Assembly: GCF_946408925.1 (NCBI RefSeq)
Contig: NZ_CAMJUE010000010.1
Location: 1-47,921, forward strand
Length of the DNA: 47,921 nucleotides
Reading direction: 5' to 3'
Origin: an uncultured Methanobrevibacter sp.
GTDB lineage: Archaea; Methanobacteriota; Methanobacteria; Methanobacteriales; Methanobacteriaceae
This document shows, one piece after another, positions 32,376-40,569 of the stretch (the first letter of the stretch is position 1; every line of letters starts with the position of its first letter). Position numbers and translations under genes: made by a program. The notes beneath the pieces are model-generated. The model was not told the DNA's origin. It was given only the letters and a program-made list of their open reading frames with translations, and did no database searches.

Positions 32376-32816
32376 TCATTCAAACTCTTTTTCTAAAAGA
32401 ATAGTTACCGGACCATTATTTAATAAACTGACCTTCATGAATGCTCCAAATTCACCGGTTTCAACATCAACATATTCACTGCATTTGCTGGTGAAATAAT
32501 CAAATAATACAGTTGCCTTATCAGGCGCCAAAGCCTTGTGAAATGATGGTCTGTTCTTTTTGGTATGGGCATATAATGTAAACTGAGGCACCAGCAGCAA
32601 TTTACCTTCAACATCAATGACAGATCGGTTCATCCTTCCGTTTTCATCATGGAATATTCTGAGTTTAGCAAGTTTTCGGGCCAAATAATCCGCTTCCTTT
32701 TCGGTATCATTCTCTCCAAAACCAACTAAAACCATTAAACCCTCATCTATTTCACCGACAATTTCCTCATCAACCTCAACACTTGCGGATGTGACCCTCT
32801 GAACAACTAATTTCAT
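32376..32816 (-). CDS. dtd: D-aminoacyl-tRNA deacylase (DTD1, bacterial type)
   Basis: This encodes 146 residues, the same size as bacterial Dtd, which frees tRNA mischarged with D-amino acids or glycine. The two active-site motifs of the dimer interface are VPQFTLYA (about 76-83) and NNGPVT (133-138). The first is normally SQFTL; here Ser is Pro77. Archaea generally use the unrelated DTD2, so a DTD1 gene points to acquisition from bacteria. It starts at ATG 32816, with GGGATTA overlapping the end of sstT. The gene thus follows a serine/threonine transporter in one operon. Confidence 0.9.
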   Translation of the reverse strand: MKLVVQRVTSASVEVDEEIVGEIDEGLMVLVGFGENDTEKEADYLARKLAKLRIFHDENGRMNRSVIDVEGKLLLVPQFTLYAHTKKNRPSFHKALAPDKATVLFDYFTSKCSEYVDVETGEFGAFMKVSLLNNGPVTILLEKEFE

Positions 32817-32817
32817 A

Positions 32818-34062
32818 TTAATCCCTTTTGGCAAATTCTCCCAAATAATTCATTGGCTCTCCATTTTTCAGCCTTTCATAATATTCCGCTGTAGCAGAAA
32901 ACAATGCATCTCCTGAAGAGTTTAAAGCGGTTTCACATGAATCCTGAATTACACTAATGATAAAACCAACTGCAACAGCCTGCATTGCCACATCACTGCC
33001 TATCCCAAACAGTGAACATGCCATTGGAACAAGCAGCAATGATCCTCCGGCAACACCTGAAGCGCCACATGCAGCAGCTGTTGAAATAATGCACAGGACA
33101 ATAGTAAGAGGCAATGGAACTGATATTCCCATGGTATGGCAAACTGCAAGAGTCATAATAGTAATGGTTATTGCAGCCCCTTCCATGTTGATTGTTGAAC
33201 CTAAAGGAATGCTGATGGAATAGAAATCCTTATCAAGACCTAACCTTTCACATAATCTCATATTTACAGGAATATTTGCCGCTGAACTTCTTGAGAAAAA
33301 TGCTGTAATTCCACTTTCCCTTAAACATGTTAAAACCAACGGATACGGATTGCGTCTTAAGGCAAGACCTGAAATAATAGGGTCTGTAATAAATGCAACA
33401 ACTGCAATACATCCGACAAGCAATATAATTAACTCGCCATATTGTGTGAATATTCCAATTCCGCTTTCGGAAACAGATGAGAAAACCAGCCCCAAAATAC
33501 CTATTGGTGCAAATTGAATAATCCCCTTAACAACCAGGTTCACAGCATCGGCACAGTCACTTAACAAACCTTTAGTGTTGTCGCTTGCAACCATCTTTAA
33601 AGCAATTCCAAATACTATTGCCCAAAACAGTATTCCAAGATACTGTCCCTGTGAGAGCAAATCTATCGGATTGGAAAAGACTGTCAGAACCATATTTGAC
33701 ATTACCTCAGCAAGACCTCCAGGAGCGGTTTCAGTGCTTGCATTTGTGAGGTCTATTGTAACCGGAAACAAATAACTGGCAGTTACGGCAACCATTGCAG
33801 ATAAAAATGTGCTGAACAAATACAATACAATCACGGTTTTAAATCTAGAACCGATACCTCTTCCAGCTTTTGAAATAGCAGAAGCAACCAAAACAAATAC
33901 CAAAACTGGAGCGATAGCTTTAAGTGCACTTACAAACAAATCTCCCGGAAAACCTATAAATGACCATTCAGGAACAACCATTCCTAAAATTGCACCTATT
34001 ACAAGCCCTATGAGAATTTTTAATATAAGACTGGATCCAGTCCATTTTTTTATAATATCCAT
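32818..34062 (-). CDS. sstT: Sodium:serine/threonine symporter SstT
   Basis: This encodes 414 residues of the dicarboxylate/amino acid:cation symporter (DAACS) family. The hairpin and binding-site blocks are typical: TAFFSRSSAANIPVNM, PLGSTINMEGAAIT and AACGASGVAGGSLLLVP, followed by QDSCETALNSSGD. They match SstT more closely than glutamate transporters. It would import serine and threonine with sodium. It lies 13 bases after the dehydrogenase gene and one base before dtd, so all three are probably one transcript. Confidence 0.92.
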   Translation of the reverse strand: MDIIKKWTGSSLILKILIGLVIGAILGMVVPEWSFIGFPGDLFVSALKAIAPVLVFVLVASAISKAGRGIGSRFKTVIVLYLFSTFLSAMVAVTASYLFPVTIDLTNASTETAPGGLAEVMSNMVLTVFSNPIDLLSQGQYLGILFWAIVFGIALKMVASDNTKGLLSDCADAVNLVVKGIIQFAPIGILGLVFSSVSESGIGIFTQYGELIILLVGCIAVVAFITDPIISGLALRRNPYPLVLTCLRESGITAFFSRSSAANIPVNMRLCERLGLDKDFYSISIPLGSTINMEGAAITITIMTLAVCHTMGISVPLPLTIVLCIISTAAACGASGVAGGSLLLVPMACSLFGIGSDVAMQAVAVGFIISVIQDSCETALNSSGDALFSATAEYYERLKNGEPMNYLGEFAKRD

Positions 34063-34075
34063 AATATCAAATTAT

Positions 34076-35026
34076 TTAGATATCCAAATTTTCAAAGACT
34101 TCCTCGGTTGCATCCCTTACGGTTCGCGCAGCTTCGTAAAATTCCCTTTTTTCAATATCATTCATGTGGATAGGAACAATCATTGCTACACCATTCTTGC
34201 TGATGACAGCCGGAACACCTAAAGACACATCATGAACCATTTCGATTTCACCGTCAAGATAACTGCTTACAGTTAAAATCCTATGGGAATCTGTAATAAT
34301 TGTAGATATCAAATTTGAAATAGCAAATGCCGGACCGTATTCTGTAGCTCCCTTTTTAGAAATGATTGTGTTTCCGGCATGTTTTAACTGTTCCACAAGT
34401 CCTCTGATATCCAAATCGACATATTCAACGAAATATTTAAGAGGAATACCTCCTATTGTTGTTGAACTTAAAAGTGGAACCATGTGATCTCCATGTTCTC
34501 CAATTACCCTGGTATGCACTTCTGAACTGTTGATGTCGATTTGTCTTGAGAAGTAGTTTTTCAGCCTCAGTGAATCCAAGTGATTTCCAACGCCGATGAC
34601 TTTGCTTTTTTTAAATCCTGATGCCTTAAGAGCTACGGTGGTCATTACATCAACAGGATTGGTTGCAACCAAAATGATAGAATCCGGAGCAAATTCCGCA
34701 ATCTTTTGAGAATAATAATTAACGATTTCCGCGTTAGGAATTGCCAAATCCAATCTTTTCATTCCTTTTTCCCTATGGATTCCTGCAGCAATAAGGACAA
34801 TTGCTGAACCGGTAATATCATTAAAATCAGATGTTGGTGTTAACTTACAATCAATGTCACGTGCAGCCAGTGCATCATACATGTCATAAGTTTCCCCTTT
34901 AGCTTTGTTAAGACTTTCAGGTCTTGAAAACATTACAATTTCATCAACTGTATCTTCACGTGCAAGGGTGAATGCAACGTTTTTTCCAATAATTCCAGTT
35001 GATCCTAAAATACTTACTTTTACCAT
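34076..35026 (-). CDS. mdh: Malate dehydrogenase (lactate/malate dehydrogenase family)
   Basis: This encodes 316 residues. It has an N-terminal Rossmann motif (GSTGIIGKNVA), the catalytic loop GIHREKGMKRLDLA, substrate-binding NPVDVMT and the catalytic His block GEHGDHMVP. It resembles the methanogen malate dehydrogenases that work in the reductive branch of the incomplete citrate cycle. The second strand ends in FSRPES, lacking the acidic residue that selects NAD, so NADP(H) use is likely (inference). No strong ribosome binding site precedes ATG 35026. It is first in a unit with sstT and dtd. Confidence 0.9.
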   Translation of the reverse strand: MVKVSILGSTGIIGKNVAFTLAREDTVDEIVMFSRPESLNKAKGETYDMYDALAARDIDCKLTPTSDFNDITGSAIVLIAAGIHREKGMKRLDLAIPNAEIVNYYSQKIAEFAPDSIILVATNPVDVMTTVALKASGFKKSKVIGVGNHLDSLRLKNYFSRQIDINSSEVHTRVIGEHGDHMVPLLSSTTIGGIPLKYFVEYVDLDIRGLVEQLKHAGNTIISKKGATEYGPAFAISNLISTIITDSHRILTVSSYLDGEIEMVHDVSLGVPAVISKNGVAMIVPIHMNDIEKREFYEAARTVRDATEEVFENLDI

Positions 35027-35205
35027 ATCATAATATTGTTTTTTTATATAAAAATAGGTTACTGAAAATTATTTTCGAATAAACAAAAAATCATTATAAG
35101 GATTTATTTTTAGAAAAAATGTTTATAATTTTTAATTTTAAAGTCTATCGTTTACTTCAAAAATCTTTATAACCTAAAGAATTAAAATATTAACCAGTTG
35201 ATATT

Positions 35206-35856
35206 ATGACTGGTGAAGAACTGAAACTTGAAACAAAATGCTATGATGCTAATGAGTACGGATATCTCTATGGTCTCAATCAAAAGATTCCGGATGATGA
35301 ATTTGAAAAGGTGAAACCATATTTTAGAAAATTCAAAAGAATGGATTTTGTGGAAGGCAATGTTCAGGTGACCGGAAGACCTGAGGGATGGAGATGTCTT
35401 GAAAAGGATGTTGCCAAAGTTGAAGAGATTCTTGGAATCGAAAATACCCTTGAAAAAAGACAAAGGAAAATCAAAGAAGCATTTAAAGATCCCATAAAAA
35501 AAGCAAATCTGATAGACCAATCATACGAATGGCTTAAGATGCTATTTGAAAAAACAGGAACCCAACCTGAACAGGACCTCTCAAGGCTTGCTGTTCATTC
35601 AACAAAAATATATGATCCAAACGACAGTTTTAAAAATGGCAGCGAAAAAGGTGAAGGGGAACTGTTCATCTACACCCCTCACGGAATGTGGTACATAATA
35701 AATAATTGTGGAGAATTTTCAGACAAATCCTTGAATAATGTTCAAACACCTCAAGGCGGTGCAGTGGGACACAGGCTCATGTACGATGATTTAATTGACA
35801 GGCTGATTAGAATATACACTGAAGAAAATTTATACACCGGCAAAGATTTGTATTAA
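35206..35856 (+). CDS. Conserved-looking protein of unknown function (216 residues)
   Basis: The protein is soluble, charged and without cysteine pairs or a signal peptide. Segments that look structured are GYLYGLNQKIPDDEF at the start, RPEGWRCLEKDVAKVEEILGIE in the middle, and GELFIYTPHGMWYIINNCGE with GGAVGHRL near the end. I do not recognise a family. The start at ATG 35206 has only a weak TTGAT element; TATA-like CTTTATAACC lies about 40 bases upstream. It stands alone, divergent from mdh. Confidence 0.7.
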   Translation: MTGEELKLETKCYDANEYGYLYGLNQKIPDDEFEKVKPYFRKFKRMDFVEGNVQVTGRPEGWRCLEKDVAKVEEILGIENTLEKRQRKIKEAFKDPIKKANLIDQSYEWLKMLFEKTGTQPEQDLSRLAVHSTKIYDPNDSFKNGSEKGEGELFIYTPHGMWYIINNCGEFSDKSLNNVQTPQGGAVGHRLMYDDLIDRLIRIYTEENLYTGKDLY

Positions 35857-35924
35857 TTTTTAAATAATTAAATATTTTAGTCATGAAAAACTGATACTTT
35901 AACATAAAAAGGTGGTTTAATCAT

Positions 35925-36719
35925 ATGCAAAAAGTAATCAATGCCCATTGTCACATATATCCTGAAAAAATAGCTGAAAAAGCAGTGCTAGGAATAAGAG
36001 ATTTTTACGATTTAGACATGTCATTAAACGGCAAACTGGATGACCTGATTAGAGACGGCAGCCAGGTTGGCGTTGTACATTACCTCGTACATTCAGTTGC
36101 TACAACACCAAAACAGGTAAAATCAATAAATGAATTTATTGCCGAATCAGTTAACACTCATCCAGATATATTTACAGGTTTTGGAACTCTTCATCCTGAA
36201 AGTGATGATATCCAGGGCGATTTTGATTACCTGATTGAATTAGGTCTCAAAGGCGTTAAACTGCATCCTGATTTTCAGATGTTTGCAATGAATGACAGGC
36301 ATGCCTTTGAAATTGGTGAAGTGGTCAGTGAAGGCAATGTTCCCATGCTTGTTCATTGCGGTGACTTCAGATACAATTATTCCAATCCCGAACAGATTAA
36401 GCCGTTTCTGGAAAATTTCCCAGACATCACTTTCATCGGCGCTCATTTTGCAGGCTGGAGCATGTGGGAAGAGGCCACCGAAAAATTATCAGGATATGAA
36501 AATCTTTATGTCGACCTGAGTTCAAGCCTATATGCCCTCAGCCCCGAAAAGGCTGTTGAACTGATTCATGCCTATGGTGCTGATAAGGTATTGTGGGGGA
36601 CAGATTATCCCATGTGGGATTCCGTTAGCGAAATGGAGTACTTCAATAAAATTGACCTGACCGATAGGGAACGTTCCCAAATTCTTTATGATAATGCTGC
36701 TAAACTATTGAAAATATAA
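35925..36719 (+). CDS. Metal-dependent amidohydrolase (ACMSD-like TIM barrel)
   Basis: This encodes 264 residues. Metal and active-site blocks are in barrel order: NAHCH (HxH) at the N-terminus, GVKLHPDFQ, MLVHCGDF, FIGAHFAGW and the final Asp in LWGTDYPMW. This is the amidohydrolase_2/ACMSD pattern, hydrolases or decarboxylases of small ring or amide substrates; the substrate cannot be told. AGGTGG precedes ATG 35925 at good spacing. It follows the unknown gene at 35206 after 68 bases and could share its transcript. Confidence 0.85.
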   Translation: MQKVINAHCHIYPEKIAEKAVLGIRDFYDLDMSLNGKLDDLIRDGSQVGVVHYLVHSVATTPKQVKSINEFIAESVNTHPDIFTGFGTLHPESDDIQGDFDYLIELGLKGVKLHPDFQMFAMNDRHAFEIGEVVSEGNVPMLVHCGDFRYNYSNPEQIKPFLENFPDITFIGAHFAGWSMWEEATEKLSGYENLYVDLSSSLYALSPEKAVELIHAYGADKVLWGTDYPMWDSVSEMEYFNKIDLTDRERSQILYDNAAKLLKI

Positions 36720-36835
36720 TATTCGTTTAGCATCAAACTATTTTTTCAAAAGAAAATTAAACATCTTCTATTTTTTTAAAGATTAAATATACTTTAAATA
36801 TTCTAATTTTTGTTTAAAATTTGTAAAAATTAATT

Positions 36836-36892
36836 TTAATAGTTAAGATTAATCTAAACTAAATTTAAGGGTTAAAACAAAGATTTATATAC
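36836..36892 (+). promoter_or_regulatory. Promoter and 25-base operator-like element of the V4R regulator
   Basis: AGTTAAGATTAATCTAAACT (36841-36860), with TTAAT before it, carries the inner palindrome AGATTAATCT and lies 38 bases upstream of a TATA box (ATTTATATAC, about 36883-36892). The same element recurs inverted at 37711-37735, matching at 23 of 25 bases. Confidence 0.55.
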
Positions 36893-36940
36893 TATTAAAA
36901 TGTTAATAATTAAATTAACAAAAAATATTGGGTGAAAAAA

Positions 36941-37708
36941 ATGACTATCTCAGACCCCATACAAATCATATTGAACAACAAAAAGCCTAATCATCCGACA
37001 GTAAACATAGACATCATTAAAAGTCCGATGAAATATGAAATTCTTGAGCTTTTAAGGCATGATGAGATGCATTTTGAAGATATAGTCAAAAACACTTCAA
37101 AATCAAAGGCAAGTGTGTCAATGCATCTAAGAGATTTAAGAAAGGAGGGAATAGTTACCTATAAGGCAGATCCAATAGACAACAGAAAAAAGATTTTTTA
37201 TCTGAATTCAGAATATCTCGGGTCAATAGATTCCAACAGGATAAAACTGGCAAAAGAAAATCAGACAAAACTTATGGTGGATGAATTTGTCCAAAATGGA
37301 GAAATTGAATATCTGATTCTTCTAACACACACCTTCAAATCATTATTATTTGAATTCGGCATGGACATCTCACCTGTGCTTCAGAAGGTTGGAAACCATA
37401 TCGGAGAATACCTATATGAACAGCTGAAGGATGATGATTTCGATGTTTTTCTAAACAACATTACAAGATACTGGCAGGAAAACAACCTGGGAAACCTGTC
37501 ATTCAAGATCAAAAATAACATTGAAGTTACCTGCAGGGAATGTTTCGAATCGGCAAACAGTGCTAAATTAGGAATGCCCTCATGCTTTTTGGAAAGAGGA
37601 ATGCTGGAGACTTTATTCAGCAGATACTTTAAATTTGATTTGAAAATTTTAGAAACAAAATGCTACTCAATGGGTGACGATAAATGCGTATATGAACTGG
37701 AACCCTGA
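36941..37708 (+). CDS. Transcriptional regulator with HTH and V4R domains
   Basis: This encodes 255 residues. The N-terminal third is an ArsR-like winged helix (KYEILELLRHDEMHFEDIVKNTSKSKASVSMHLRDLRKEGIV, about 28-70; dimer wing to about 90). The C-terminal part (about 115-255) is a V4R domain, ending in SMGDDKCVYELEP with the cysteine positions usual for that small-molecule-binding fold. Such proteins sense a hydrophobic ligand or metal. ATG 36941 fits GGTGA at 36931-36934; the in-frame GTG at 36932 lies inside that site. A near-identical operator on both sides of the gene suggests autoregulation plus control of the transcript downstream. Confidence 0.82.
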   Translation: MTISDPIQIILNNKKPNHPTVNIDIIKSPMKYEILELLRHDEMHFEDIVKNTSKSKASVSMHLRDLRKEGIVTYKADPIDNRKKIFYLNSEYLGSIDSNRIKLAKENQTKLMVDEFVQNGEIEYLILLTHTFKSLLFEFGMDISPVLQKVGNHIGEYLYEQLKDDDFDVFLNNITRYWQENNLGNLSFKIKNNIEVTCRECFESANSAKLGMPSCFLERGMLETLFSRYFKFDLKILETKCYSMGDDKCVYELEP

Positions 37709-37710
37709 AA

Positions 37711-37763
37711 AGTTTAGTTAAATCTTAACTATTAATCAAAAAAACCAGTATATATACTATAAA
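37711..37763 (+). promoter_or_regulatory. Second, inverted copy of the V4R-gene operator, plus TATA box
   Basis: 37711-37735 is the reverse complement of 36836-36860 with two mismatches in 25. A TATA element inside the palindrome AGTATATATACT (about 37747-37758) follows 33 bases later, so a plus-strand transcript should start near 37782. No protein gene follows it. Confidence 0.55.
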
Positions 37764-37781
37764 AACTAATATGAAAGATAA

Positions 37782-38151
37782 TAAGAAATTATTCTTATTA
37801 ATTCATGTTCATAATGACCGTAGGGTTTTAAGGTAATATCTAACAAAAACGATTACAGTTGATTCGACTAATGGAAACCACGCTCGAAAATAATACAATT
37901 GTTTATTTGACAATTGGCTGTAAATGAATGCCCACACAAAATGGGTCAGTCCAGACATAAGCAACAAAAATTTATAATAATATCTCAACTGATATTAAGA
38001 AAGTACCTCCCTAATCGATTGTATGAAAAATAATCCTTAAACAACTTAAAAGCCCCATGGTAATTGTGATAAAGTATTATCTGTAATTTTAGGAGTGTTG
38101 CAGATAATCAATTAAAAAAAATAGTGGGTGATTATTTTCACCCGCTATTTT
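37782..38151 (+). ncRNA. Candidate structured non-coding RNA
   Basis: About 370 bases follow a TATA box and operator and end in a strong hairpin. No ORF in the segment has a ribosome binding site; the longest plausible ATG frames are about 20 codons. GC content in 37801-37980 is about 32 percent, above the intergenic background. Stems can be drawn: CAATTGT/ACAATTG (37896-37902 with 37910-37916), CCCA/TGGG (about 37941-37955) and ATTATCTG/CAGATAAT (38076-38083 with 38101-38108). I find none of the RNase P, SRP or tRNA landmarks. It could instead be a decayed gene. The boundaries are estimates. Confidence 0.35.
38118..38151. terminator. Strong bidirectional hairpin terminator
   Basis: AAAATAGTGGGTGA (38118-38131) pairs with TCACCCGCTATTTT (38138-38151) with one wobble around a six-base loop, flanked by A and T runs. 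It includes the stop codon of the minus-strand Nudix gene and would end plus-strand transcription from the candidate RNA. Confidence 0.75.
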
Positions 38152-38557
38152 TAAAAGCATTACTTGCCGGAACAGTTAACAGATTTTGAGAAATCATATC
38201 TTCAACCTCATCAAAACTGAACCATCCGTACTCATCATGTTCTTCACTTATTGCCACTTCATCGCTTTTGCATGTAACTTTCATGATTAACTGAATGGAT
38301 TTTACTTCCTCATTGGTCTTACATGCAGTATAATCGTTTCTTACAACATTATACAATGATGAAACATCGATTTCAAGACCTGTTTCCTCCAGATATTCTC
38401 TTTTTAACGCTTCATCAAAATATTCGCATTTCTTAACTTTTCCACCGGGAATTTCCCATTTTCCTGCATCATGTGCAGAACGAGACCTTATTTTTAAAAG
38501 CAAAAATTTATCGTTGAATTCACAGATTCCTCTTACAGTTAAACCCCACATAGTCAT
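38138..38557 (-). CDS. Nudix hydrolase
   Basis: This encodes 139 residues. The complete Nudix box GGKVKKCEYFDEALKREYLEETGLEID (about 39-65) matches Gx5Ex7REUxEExGU, so the protein hydrolyses a nucleoside diphosphate linked to some group. The fold start WGLTVRGICEFNDKFLLLKIRSR resembles MutT/ADP-ribose-type members; the substrate is unknown. ATG 38557 is chosen with GGAGTT six bases away. An extension to 38605 would add a hydrophobic leader that looks like untranslated sequence. The stop lies within the terminator stem. Confidence 0.88.
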   Translation of the reverse strand: MTMWGLTVRGICEFNDKFLLLKIRSRSAHDAGKWEIPGGKVKKCEYFDEALKREYLEETGLEIDVSSLYNVVRNDYTACKTNEEVKSIQLIMKVTCKSDEVAISEEHDEYGWFSFDEVEDMISQNLLTVPASNAFKNSG

Positions 38558-38606
38558 AATCATAACTCCAAAAAAAGATAATAAAAACGGGAAAATTATT
38601 CCCATT

Positions 38607-39608
38607 TTATTGTTTCATTGCTTTTTCAACGGCTACCGCTACAGCAACACTGGCTCCAACCATAGGATTGTTTCCCATACCAATCAGTCCCATCATTTCA
38701 ACATGGGCAGGTACTGAAGATGATCCTGCAAATTGCGCATCTGAATGCATTCTTCCTAGTGTATCTGTCATACCGTATGATGCTGGTCCTGCCGCCATAT
38801 TGTCCGGATGAAGTGTCCTTCCGGTTCCTCCTCCTGAAGCGACTGAGAAGTATTTTTTGCCCTGAAGGATGCATTCCTTTTTGTATGTTCCGGCTACAGG
38901 GTGCTGGAAACGTGTCGGGTTTGTTGAGTTTCCGGTAATGGATACGTCAACCCCTTCAAGATGCATGATTGCCACACCTTCACGCACATCATCTGCACCG
39001 TAGCATCTTACCTTTGCCCTTTCACCGTCGGAGTATGCCTTTTCCTTAACTATTTTGACTTCACCGGTAAAGTAATCAAATTCTGTTTCAACATGGGTAA
39101 AACCGTTGATTCTTGAGATGATTAATGCGGCATCTTTTCCAAGACCGTTCAATATTACTCTTAACGGTTTTTGGCGGACTTCGTTTGCTGAGTTTGCAAT
39201 ACCTATAGCACCTTCTGCTGCTGCAAAGCTTTCATGTCCGGCTAAAAATGCAAAGCATTCACTTTCATCACTTAAAAGCATTGATGCAAGGTTACCGTGA
39301 CCAAGTCCCACTTGCCTGTCATCGGCTACACTTCCAGGTATGCAGAATGCCTGAAGCCCTTCACCGATTGCTTTTGCAGCATCTGATGCTTTGGTGCATC
39401 CCTGTTTTATTGCAATTGCGGCTCCTAATGTGTATGCCCAGCATGCGTTTTCAAAGCATATTGGCTGAACTCCCTTTACGATTTCATATGGGTCAAAGCC
39501 CTTGTCAAGACAAATCTGTTTTGCTTCTTCAAGGTCTTTTATACCATATTTTTCAAGCACCGGAGTGATCTGATCGATTCTTCTTTCATAACTTTCAAAT
39601 AAACTCAT
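38607..39608 (-). CDS. GGGtGRT protein
   Basis: This encodes 333 residues. It belongs to the family named for its GGGTGRT motif (here 259-265), found in anaerobic bacteria and archaea next to a NifU-like scaffold gene. The N-terminal half has many cysteines (C33, C51, C56, C71, C89, C118) and a glycine/alanine-rich core; the C-terminal end repeats GASVAVAVAVEKAM. AAGGAGTG precedes ATG 39608. The stop of the NifU-like gene lies only two bases upstream, so the two are one operon. Its biochemical role is not established; an iron-sulfur or sulfur-transfer function is the usual guess from its partner. Confidence 0.85.
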   Translation of the reverse strand: MSLFESYERRIDQITPVLEKYGIKDLEEAKQICLDKGFDPYEIVKGVQPICFENACWAYTLGAAIAIKQGCTKASDAAKAIGEGLQAFCIPGSVADDRQVGLGHGNLASMLLSDESECFAFLAGHESFAAAEGAIGIANSANEVRQKPLRVILNGLGKDAALIISRINGFTHVETEFDYFTGEVKIVKEKAYSDGERAKVRCYGADDVREGVAIMHLEGVDVSITGNSTNPTRFQHPVAGTYKKECILQGKKYFSVASGGGTGRTLHPDNMAAGPASYGMTDTLGRMHSDAQFAGSSSVPAHVEMMGLIGMGNNPMVGASVAVAVAVEKAMKQ

Positions 39609-39610
39609 AT

Positions 39611-40303
39611 TTATTCACTCCTTGGATCTATTTTTTTAACTGCATCATCGAATCTGCCGTATTGGCCTGTTGCCTTTTCAATAGCTTCCATAGGGTCAAC
39701 ACCCTCTTTTATTGCATCAAGCATGACTCCCAGGTTGATGTATTTGTATCCTATGATTTCATCGTCGCTGTCAAGTCCGATTTCTGTAATGTATCCTTCG
39801 GTAAGTTCGAGATATCTTGGGCCTTTAGCTTTAGTGGAGTATATTGTTCCCACCTGGCTTCTGTGGCCTTTACCTAAATCCTCAAGTCCAGCACCGATTT
39901 GAAGTCCTCCTTCTGAGAATGCTGACTGTGTTCTTCCATAAACAATTTGAAGGAACAGCTCGCGCATTGCGGTGTTTATTGCATCACATACCAAATCTGT
40001 GTTGAGTGCTTCAAGAATGGTTTTTCCAACCAGTATTTCACCGGCCATTGCTGCTGAATGGGTCATACCTGAACACCCTAAAGTTTCAACCAGTGCCTCT
40101 TCAATGATTCCGTCTTTTACATTCAATGTTAGTTTACAGCATCCCTGCTGAGGGGCGCACCATCCGATTCCGTGAGTGAAACCTGAAATGTCACTTACTT
40201 CTTTTGCTTTTACCCATTTGCCCTCTTCAGGTATTGGAGCAGGGTCGTGGTTTGCGCCTTTTCTTACAGGACACATATTTTCAATTTCTGTTGAATATAT
40301 CAT
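39611..40303 (-). CDS. NifU/IscU-like iron-sulfur scaffold protein, partner of GGGtGRT
   Basis: This encodes 230 residues. The middle part (LGCSGMTHSAAMAGEILVGKTI, about 75-96) follows the NifU_N/IscU pattern with Cys77. Other candidate cluster ligands are C49 (GIGWCAP), C55-C56 and C11. The protein is longer than IscU, with an N-terminal extension (CPVRKGANHDPAPIPEEGKW) and a C-terminal domain (about 150-230). It probably assembles or carries an Fe-S cluster. GGAGAAAAAAG precedes ATG 40303. It is the first gene of the two-gene unit. Confidence 0.82.
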   Translation of the reverse strand: MIYSTEIENMCPVRKGANHDPAPIPEEGKWVKAKEVSDISGFTHGIGWCAPQQGCCKLTLNVKDGIIEEALVETLGCSGMTHSAAMAGEILVGKTILEALNTDLVCDAINTAMRELFLQIVYGRTQSAFSEGGLQIGAGLEDLGKGHRSQVGTIYSTKAKGPRYLELTEGYITEIGLDSDDEIIGYKYINLGVMLDAIKEGVDPMEAIEKATGQYGRFDDAVKKIDPRSE

Positions 40304-40569
40304 CTTTTTTCTCCAAAACTTTTATTGTCATATTTATTTTTATCTTTATAATTTATAGTACTTTTGCAAAATCATACAATATTTGAGGTTGTTGATTTTT
40401 TGATGTGGATGAAACACTTTGAAAATATCATGTTTTTTATTATAATTGAAAATTTTAAAATAATCTTATGGGAAAATATAGTTATGGATTTTAAGTATGA
40501 TATTATGAATGCTATCTTAAAGTATTTGATAGGAAAATCTTTTTAGTGATGGGGATTAAATTAAGTATT

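Noticed and set aside
37782-38117. RNase P RNA, SRP RNA or tRNA
   Set aside because: The universal RNase P GAGGAAAGTCC-type block, the SRP Alu/S-domain motifs and the tRNA T-loop consensus are all absent.
40364-40546. 60-codon plus-strand frame upstream of NAD kinase
   Set aside because: It has no ribosome binding site or promoter spacing. The sequence is low-complexity, and only the last 20 codons start at a plausible ATG.
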